Source: an uncultured Anaerolineae bacterium
GTDB taxonomy: Bacteria > Chloroflexota > Anaerolineae > Anaerolineales > UBA11858
DNA: 10,706 nt
Direction of reading: 5' to 3'
NCBI GenBank assembly: GCA_937893815.1
Contig: CALCSH010000154.1
Coordinates: 1 to 10,706, forward strand
Both the position numbers and the translations under genes were made by a program. Shown here piece after piece: positions 6,725-10,706 of the stretch. Under the pieces are notes generated by a model, which was given only the letters and a program-made list of their open reading frames with translations, was not told where the DNA came from and did no database searches. Within the stretch, counting starts at the first letter, position 1; each line of letters starts with the position of its first letter.

Positions 6725-7510
6725 TTACAGTTCCAGTTCAGCGTGCCGAAATTTCATCAAGATCGTTCGAGCGGTATCCTGAAAGGCAGCCTCCACATAG
6801 GGGAAGCCAAACCAGACGATCCCCAAACCAAAAAAAATGCCTGTGATCAGGCGCAGCCAGGAATTAATAGATCCCCAGGCATCGCCAACATAGAATGTAT
6901 CCGGGTAGCTATTTTGCGATAAAGTCGCCAACCAGACATTGCTATCGCGAAATCCCTGACCAATCCCAGAAAAATCGCTGATCATGTGGGTTACCCCGTC
7001 AATGCCCATCGGAAGTAAAAAAAGCACCAATCCCCACCAGCGCAGTGGCCTGATCTTTTTTCGCAGCGGATACCATATCCAGGCGAAGATCAAAATACTG
7101 GAGTACATCGAAACCATACGGTCCGACCAGGCCACTTTCCAGCCCATCTCAGGGTTTCCGATGAATTGACGCAGTACCAGGGGGTTGAGGGTCTTTTGCC
7201 ATGCAGCTTGAATTACGTTGAGTGAATACATGGCTTCCTTTCCAAATATAAAAAAGGAGCGCTGCGGAAGCTGATGGCAGACGAAAGAATAGAGCAGGTA
7301 AATTGCCTTCCCGGCGTCTTCCCAACCAACATGCATCAAGACAGGTGCCAAAAATGGCGTGCCAATATACAGTCCATAGAACAGACTAAACACCAGCATC
7401 CAATGGAGGCTCAACCAGTAGATGCATCGGTTGGCGATGATCACCCTAGCTGGTTTGCGGGAATTTTGGGCAGTTACGCCCGAATCAGGGAGCATTGGGT
7501 TCAGGGGCAT
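6725..7510 (-). CDS. DUF2085 family integral membrane protein
   Basis: Integral membrane protein of about 261 aa with the DUF2085 signature CHQLPQRSFFIFG (Cys about 78 in this numbering). Several hydrophobic helices are visible: YWLSLHWMLVFSLFYGLYIG, the segment ending at YLLYSFVC, MVSMYSSILIFAWIWY, WWGLVLFLLPMGIDG and ITGIFFGLGIVWF. The conserved D of GIDGVTHM is present. I miss the second Cys pair that many family members have after the CHQ motif. Function unknown. The start is uncertain: the frame is open to a TTG at 7564, with ATG at 7510 and 7495, none with a clear ribosome-binding site; both ATGs overlap the end of the DUF3105 gene, so translational coupling is likely. The conserved region begins at NRCIYWL. 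Confidence 0.8.
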   Translation of the reverse strand: MPLNPMLPDSGVTAQNSRKPARVIIANRCIYWLSLHWMLVFSLFYGLYIGTPFLAPVLMHVGWEDAGKAIYLLYSFVCHQLPQRSFFIFGKEAMYSLNVIQAAWQKTLNPLVLRQFIGNPEMGWKVAWSDRMVSMYSSILIFAWIWYPLRKKIRPLRWWGLVLFLLPMGIDGVTHMISDFSGIGQGFRDSNVWLATLSQNSYPDTFYVGDAWGSINSWLRLITGIFFGLGIVWFGFPYVEAAFQDTARTILMKFRHAELEL

Positions 7511-8081
7511 GGTTGCGATTCGCGCTGATGAAGCTGCGCGCCTGACCTTGATCAAATTCATCAAAGCGCAGCATATACCCCCAGGAAGTCATCACCACGG
7601 GCACATCCAAAGAGGGCCAGGGGAAGGCGATTAGCTTTACTTCCAAGAATTTGCTCATCACATCCTTGATTTGGATTTTTAGCGCATCGCATTCCGCGGC
7701 AGTGTCTAGCGTCTCGCAGTTGTACCAGAAGATTACATAGCCATGCTCCAGGTTATGGAGCAAGTAGCCTTCCGGGTAGATCACGGGTGTCGCAGGATCA
7801 CCTGCTTCATAGAATCCCGCATCCAAAGGCTGACCATAGTGACGCCCGGATGTCGGAGGGTCAGAATTGAATGGGCCAGGGTTTTCTCCTTCAGAAAGAT
7901 GTTCGCTGGCATTTGCCATAATGGGCACTTTCTCCCCCAAAGCAGGTTGATTCATTTTCGCAAAGAGGTAGCCACCCAGCGCCAGTAAAACTACAATTAT
8001 GGCTCCCCAAATCAAGGAATTGACGATATTCTTTTTACGCTGCTTCGCTCGACGGTCTTCTCGTAACTTTTGCTTACTCAT
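7485..8081 (-). CDS. DUF3105 family membrane-anchored protein
   Basis: Protein of 198 aa with a highly basic cytoplasmic N-terminus (1-19), one transmembrane helix (about 21-40) and an exported domain. The DUF3105 hallmarks are visible: NPGPFNSDPPTSGRHY (67-82), PEGYLLHNLEHGYVIFWY (103-120) and TSWGYM (165-170). The repeated conserved His (H81, H109, H113) and C122/C131 could bind metal or form a disulfide; no activity is established to my knowledge. The ATG at 8081 has GGAG 6 nt upstream. It overlaps the DUF2085 gene, forming a two-gene unit. In other Chloroflexota and Actinobacteria this family is often near copper or cytochrome oxidase genes, but I state that only as recollection. Confidence 0.88.
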   Translation of the reverse strand: MSKQKLREDRRAKQRKKNIVNSLIWGAIIVVLLALGGYLFAKMNQPALGEKVPIMANASEHLSEGENPGPFNSDPPTSGRHYGQPLDAGFYEAGDPATPVIYPEGYLLHNLEHGYVIFWYNCETLDTAAECDALKIQIKDVMSKFLEVKLIAFPWPSLDVPVVMTSWGYMLRFDEFDQGQARSFISANRNHAPEPNAP

Positions 8082-8160
8082 AATTCACTCCAGTACATTA
8101 TCTAGCTATGATTGAAGGGTATCTCTCGGGAAGCATCTTTACGAACTGCCGTGAGAAGCC

Positions 8161-8217
8161 CCATATCTAGGGATATGGACAACGACCACGATGATTCCTA
8201 GAAACCTCTCAGGAATC
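8161..8217. repeat. Two small inverted repeats after the 127-aa gene
   Basis: CCATATC-TAGG-GATATGG (8161-8178) is a 7-bp stem with a 4-nt loop. GATTCCT (8193-8199) pairs with AGGAATC (8211-8217), the second arm being inside the end of the 127-aa gene. Neither is followed by a T-run on the minus strand. They may be weak transcript-end hairpins or an operator for the DUF3105 unit. Confidence 0.4.
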
Positions 8218-8592
8218 GCCCGCTAACTCGTCAAGAAACGTGGAATACAAATCATCCGAAAGTAAAGCCAGATGGATAGAATCCACCAACTCCGGGTTGG
8301 GCCGGTGAGTTGGGGAATCAACTAGATTTATCTCTGTCTGCCCCTTTTGAGAGTGCACCACAACTGAGATGGGGATATTTTCTTTATCATAAATCAAAAG
8401 TATTACCGTCTGGCAATCGCAAGTCGCATTTCCATGATATGGGCAAACCAGATCAGGATACGAAGCGCAAGCAGATTGCAAATCGAAAGAGCGCACGACA
8501 TGGATGCCAAGTCGTGCTAAACGGCTGCTGATCTGCGTGATAACGGCTTCGCTATCAAGATCGAGTTTATTTATACGCGTTGTTTGGAACAT
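8209..8592 (-). CDS. Hypothetical protein with CPYHG-x3-CDC motif
   Basis: Soluble protein of 127 aa that I do not recognise as a named family. It has no signal peptide or membrane segment. The centre carries a compact Cys/His cluster, C42, C50, H53, C58 and C60 (CPYHGNATCDCQ), which looks like a metal-binding or thiol site, followed by a hydrophobic strand (TVILLIYD) and a helical C-terminus rich in Leu and Asp. I chose the ATG at 8592 (MFQTTRINKL) because GGAG lies 8 nt upstream; an upstream TTG at 8613 would add seven residues. The gene ends in TGA. Upstream are two 13-bp palindromes. It could be a small metal-responsive protein; no catalytic motif is visible. Confidence 0.75.
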   Translation of the reverse strand: MFQTTRINKLDLDSEAVITQISSRLARLGIHVVRSFDLQSACASYPDLVCPYHGNATCDCQTVILLIYDKENIPISVVVHSQKGQTEINLVDSPTHRPNPELVDSIHLALLSDDLYSTFLDELAGDS

Positions 8593-8649
8593 TGCATGCT
8601 CTCCATTGCCCAAAGGTAACTTCTCTGGTTAACACCTTCGCTGAGGAGC

Positions 8650-8709
8650 TTGATAATGTCAACTTACACAAACGGTGGTCGAAAATTTCTGCCAACTTGA
8701 CATTGTCAA
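8650..8709. promoter_or_regulatory. Paired 13-bp palindromes TTGACA-N-TGTCAA
   Basis: TTGATA-A-TGTCAA (8650-8662, one mismatch) and TTGACA-T-TGTCAA (8697-8709, perfect) are 47 bp apart centre to centre. They sit 58-117 bp upstream of the ATG of the 127-aa gene. The half-site also looks like a -35 hexamer on either strand, so a dimeric repressor could block promoters here. Likely an operator pair, regulator unknown. Confidence 0.5.
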
Positions 8710-8775
8710 AGGAGTCTCCACCCAAAGTATAAAATAAATACCAGCTTTTCACAGCGCCATATGCCGTATAGCGTT

Positions 8776-8793
8776 ATAGGCAATTTTGCCTAT
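8776..8793. promoter_or_regulatory. Operator-like palindrome ATAGGCAA-TT-TTGCCTAT (copy 1)
   Basis: Eight-bp perfect arms around two bases. The same motif recurs at 10232-10253. Read on the minus strand, copy 1 is GAATAGGCAA-AA-TTGCCTAT followed by AACGC, and copy 2 on the plus strand also has AACGC a few bases past the palindrome, so similarity extends beyond the core. This argues for a specific regulator site. Confidence 0.6.
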
Positions 8794-8914
8794 TCGGCGT
8801 ATATTAGCCTTATTTTCCGCAGATTCAGACATTTCTCTGTCAAATTCGTGGGAGAAATTGCCGGTTTGCGTTCAATTGCGGTGGCAACAACAAATAGCAT
8901 AGGCCAAAATGCTT

Positions 8915-8932
8915 ATATGCAAGTACGCATAT
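8915..8932. promoter_or_regulatory. Operator-like inverted repeat ATATGC-N6-GCATAT
   Basis: Six-bp perfect arms with a 6-bp spacer, immediately followed by TTGCGCAT, which repeats part of the arm. It lies about 105 bp before the DUF1573 ATG and 30 bp before a TATGAT box, so it is well placed for control. It resembles the general form of ArsR/SmtB-type sites, but the match is only in layout. Confidence 0.4.
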
Positions 8933-9035
8933 TTGCGCATGACTAAAACGCGTGCAGCATATATGATGGAATTACTTCACATGCTCTTCTCGCGAGCACT
9001 TCCCAAAACTCATTAATTCGATCGTGGAGAATATT

Positions 9036-9539
9036 ATGAACACAATCCAAACCAGGCGACATAACCAGCGCCTCAAAAAACGCCAACGAAATACTCTGGC
9101 ATTTCTGATCGTCGGCGGGATGCTGCTGATTACTGCAGGAATCATGATTGTGAAAAGTGCCCTTTCGCACAAGGCGGATCCATCATTAATCGAAATAAGC
9201 GGCCAGCCCAGTTTACAAGTTGATCAGGAGTTGATCGACTATGGCGATGTCAAACTGGACACCAATCTGACCTTTGCCCTCAAATTAACAAACGTCGGCG
9301 ATCAGGCGCTGAAAATCAGCGATACTCCTTATGTCGAAGTTAAAGAGGGCTGTTGACCGCCTTCACTGACCATCGGTTCGATGGTCTTACAACCCGGCCA
9401 GAGCACAACACTTGAGTCAAGCGTATTCATGATGCACGCCGGGATGGATGGCCCGCATGACTTCCGCGTCCATATCAATAGTAACGATCCCGATACTCCA
9501 GATAAAACAGTAACTGTTTTATCCAATTGGGTACCGTAA
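9036..9539 (+). CDS. DUF1573 family membrane-anchored selenoprotein (in-frame TGA = Sec107)
   Basis: Protein of 167 aa when TGA (9354-9356) is read as selenocysteine. A basic N-terminus (6-19) is followed by a transmembrane anchor (about 20-43) and a DUF1573-type immunoglobulin-like exported domain (about 58-167): DYGDVKLD, LTNVGDQALKI, VKEGCUPPS (102-110), a Gly/Thr strand, MMHAGMDGPHDFRVHINSNDP (132-152) and a terminal SNWVP. In family members I know, the motif is EGCCPP, so U107 replaces the second Cys of the vicinal pair. The continuing 60 codons are in frame, free of stops and clearly homologous. The ATG at 9036 has GGAG 6 nt upstream; a GTG at 9024 is the alternative. Stopping at TGA would remove the most conserved part. 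A cupredoxin gene follows at 82 bp. A vicinal Cys-Sec pair could bind Cu, Hg or act in redox (inference). Confidence 0.88.
9354..9386 (+). promoter_or_regulatory. UGA codon plus SECIS-like hairpin of the DUF1573 gene
   Basis: The stem GACCAUCG / CGAUGGUC (9368-9375 with 9379-9386) has eight perfect pairs and the loop GUU at +20 to +22 from the UGA. Loop position and a G at the loop start meet the bacterial SECIS rule. The loop matches the GUUG loop of the other candidate, suggesting recognition by the same SelB. No bulged U is present in the upper stem, unlike the E. coli element. Confidence 0.75.
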
Positions 9540-9621
9540 TACCCATTTTTTCGAAACTTTCTCTACCAAAGCGTTAGCCTGAATAAGTACTACTCATATT
9601 TTCTAATTTCTGGAGGAACAG

Positions 9622-10119
9622 ATGAAACGTGTAACATTATTTTCAATTCTTGCATTAACCGCCCTGCTAATCTCTGCCTGCGGTGGTACAGCCAAACCCG
9701 AGACTGTAAACCTGACCGTCGAATTGAGTGAGTATGCTTTCTCACCCAGCCAAATTGAGTTAAAAGTTGGGCAAGAAGTTTCCATGACGGTAGTAAATGT
9801 CGGTCAACTGGATCACGAAATCATGTTTGGCCGCGATGTGATGATGATGGATAGCCGTCCATCTGGATTTAAGATGGATATGTTCGAAAGCGCCCATGTC
9901 GAACCCATGATGGTGAGTGAAGCCATGGGAGAAGAAGATCATGCAGCAGAAGAGGGCCACGACGGATTTATGGTTTTCTTGCCCCCGGGCGACGAACAAT
10001 CCACCTTCACCTTCACCGTATCGGAGGATATGGTCGGCGAATGGGAAATTGGTTGCTTCGAACTGGATGGCGTACATTATGATGCAGGCATGAAAGGTTC
10101 TTTAGTCGTCACACCATAG
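9622..10119 (+). CDS. Cupredoxin-domain lipoprotein
   Basis: Blue-copper-like lipoprotein of 165 aa. The signal peptide ends in LISAC, so C20 is the lipidated residue. The cupredoxin fold spans about 28-165. Type 1 copper ligands are visible: H65 (LDHEIMFG), C145 (GCFELDG), H152 and M157 (VHYDAGM), giving C-x6-H-x4-M. An insertion between strands (about 71-117) is rich in Met, His and Glu (MMMD, MDMFES, HVEPMMV, EEDHAAEEGH), an extra potential copper site. The ATG at 9622 has GGAGG 5-7 nt upstream. It lies 82 bp after the DUF1573 selenoprotein with no terminator between, so the two are probably cotranscribed, and a strong terminator follows. Likely role: periplasmic-side electron transfer or copper delivery. 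Confidence 0.92.
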   Translation: MKRVTLFSILALTALLISACGGTAKPETVNLTVELSEYAFSPSQIELKVGQEVSMTVVNVGQLDHEIMFGRDVMMMDSRPSGFKMDMFESAHVEPMMVSEAMGEEDHAAEEGHDGFMVFLPPGDEQSTFTFTVSEDMVGEWEIGCFELDGVHYDAGMKGSLVVTP

Positions 10120-10142
10120 CTAATTACAAGTACTGGATTTCC

Positions 10143-10180
10143 AAATAGCAGCACCCATGTGATGGGTGCTGCTATTTTTA
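10143..10180 (+). terminator. Rho-independent terminator after the cupredoxin gene
   Basis: A 16-bp perfect stem (10143-10158 with 10162-10177, loop GTG) is GC-rich in the middle (AGCAGCACCCA arm) and runs into TATTTTTA. It begins 24 bp after the cupredoxin stop. Confidence 0.92.
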
Positions 10181-10231
10181 GTTCGATAGATGTTGAGGTT
10201 TTCGTAGACACATCAAAGACGATGATAAATA

Positions 10232-10253
10232 GAATAGGCAATATTGCCTATTC
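10232..10253. promoter_or_regulatory. Operator-like perfect palindrome (copy 2)
   Basis: A perfect 22-bp palindrome with half-site GAATAGGCAAT, 84 bp upstream of the PCYCGC lipoprotein ATG and after a terminator, so it sits in that gene's promoter region. It shares the core ATAGGCAA-N2-TTGCCTAT with 8776-8793. Being perfect and without a T-run, it looks like a dimer binding site, not a transcript end. Confidence 0.65.
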
Positions 10254-10337
10254 ATAACGCGCATTCTGGCGCATGACAGCCGCTCCCAACCCAGATAAGA
10301 TTGGATCCAAACCGCCCATAAAGGAGAATGCGACCGA

Positions 10338-10706
10338 ATGCAACGCAAAATTTTCTTGATCCTTGCAATCGTATTGATAGCCAGCCTGCTCGCAACTGGC
10401 TGTGGTGGATCGAAATCTCAGACGTATACCATGGCCCCTATGGATGAAATGCCTCTCGAGGTTCAGGATGCCCCCACAGTCGTCAGCGAGGCTTATCGTT
10501 TCGCGGCTGGCAACCCCGAGGTTTTGCAACAATTACCCTGTTACTGCGGGTGCGGCACTATGGGGCATACCTCTAATTATTCCTGTTATGTGACTGGAGA
10601 AAATACCGACGGCTCATTGGCATTCGACAATCACGCTCTGAGTTGTTCGATCTGCGTAGACATCACCCAAGACGCCAAACGTATGTTCGATGAGGGCAAA
10701 ACGCTA
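10338..10706 (+). CDS. PCYCGC-motif lipoprotein (cut by window end)
   Basis: Exported lipoprotein; 123 residues are present and the frame is still open at the window end. The signal peptide ends with LLATGC (C22 lipidated). The diagnostic motif PCYCGCG is at 67-73, followed by H77, C83 (SNYSCYV), H99 and the CSIC pair (C103, C106), then an amphipathic helix (DITQDAKRMFDEG). This matches the family of unknown function with a PCYCGC motif. The many Cys and His suggest metal binding or disulfide exchange. I chose the ATG at 10338 (MQRKIFLILAIVL) because it gives a proper signal peptide; AAGGAG lies 11 nt upstream, and an ATG at 10328 is in another frame. It has its own promoter region with an operator-like palindrome. 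Confidence 0.9.
   Translation, partial: MQRKIFLILAIVLIASLLATGCGGSKSQTYTMAPMDEMPLEVQDAPTVVSEAYRFAAGNPEVLQQLPCYCGCGTMGHTSNYSCYVTGENTDGSLAFDNHALSCSICVDITQDAKRMFDEGKTL

Larger units (their letters stand above)
8593..9035. other. Divergent intergenic control region (about 440 bp, no gene)
   Basis: This stretch separates the minus-strand 127-aa gene from the plus-strand DUF1573 gene and must hold promoters for both. I see no credible ORF or RNA gene. It contains two TTGACA-like palindromes (8650-8709), a copy of the ATAGGCAA palindrome (8776-8793) and an ATATGC-N6-GCATAT site (8915-8932). A TATGAT -10-like box (8962-8967) may serve the DUF1573 gene; no matching -35 at normal spacing is evident, which would be typical of an activated promoter. 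Confidence 0.6.

Noticed and set aside
8165..8211. Selenocysteine read-through of the TGA ending the 127-aa protein
   Set aside because: The extension would be only 13 codons (ending CPYP) with no family motif and no G-loop hairpin at the right distance.
3992..9539. TGA read as Trp throughout (recoded genome) instead of selenocysteine
   Set aside because: The multicopper oxidase and the 590-aa kinase end in TGA at sensible points, Trp is encoded by TGG in all genes, and both internal TGAs fall on Cys positions.

Overview
The window reads like a chromosomal segment from a bacterium of the Chloroflexota (Anaerolineae-like). This is an inference from the mix of families (DUF3105, DUF2085, DUF1573 and PCYCGC lipoproteins, lipobox-bearing cupredoxin, Tat-exported multicopper oxidase) and from moderate GC; there is no rRNA or marker gene to prove it. 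The standard code with TGA as stop is in use (the multicopper oxidase and the 590-aa kinase both end in TGA, and Trp is TGG).

Layout. Positions 1-8592 are all on the minus strand. In transcription order they are: a 127-aa Cys/His protein of unknown family (8592-8209), DUF3105 (8081-7485) and DUF2085 (7510-6725) membrane proteins, a NarL-type two-component pair (regulator 6643-5975, kinase 5972-4200), a small GDCCVxC protein overlapping the kinase end (4210-3992), a MITE-like insertion (about 3730-3887), a Met-rich anchored protein with two PepSY-like domains (3687-2776), a multicopper oxidase (2704-1160), a strong hairpin/terminator (1058-1120), and an OmpR-type regulator followed by a sensor kinase cut by the window start (1026-1). 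From 9036 onward genes are on the plus strand: DUF1573 protein (9036-9539), cupredoxin lipoprotein (9622-10119), a clear terminator, and a PCYCGC lipoprotein cut by the window end (10338-10706). The region 8593-9035 between the two arms is a divergent control region with several palindromes.

The main discovery is two genes each interrupted by one in-frame TGA that is best read as selenocysteine. In the GDCCVxC protein the TGA (4126-4124) sits where relatives, as I recall them, have Cys. In the DUF1573 protein the TGA (9354-9356) turns the usual GC-C-PP motif into GC-U-PP. In both, the frame continues with a conserved family C-terminus, and a stable hairpin with a loop beginning GUU lies 20-26 nt downstream, as expected for a bacterial SECIS. 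Ordinary ORF calling would miss the first gene and truncate the second.

Functionally the segment looks like a copper/thiol (and selenol) handling island of the cell envelope: a Met/His-rich sensor kinase and regulator, a copper oxidase with a Met-rich companion, a cupredoxin, and several Cys-rich or Sec-containing small proteins. A shared palindrome (ATAGGCAA-N2-TTGCCTAT), once in the divergent control region and once before the PCYCGC gene, suggests a common regulator.
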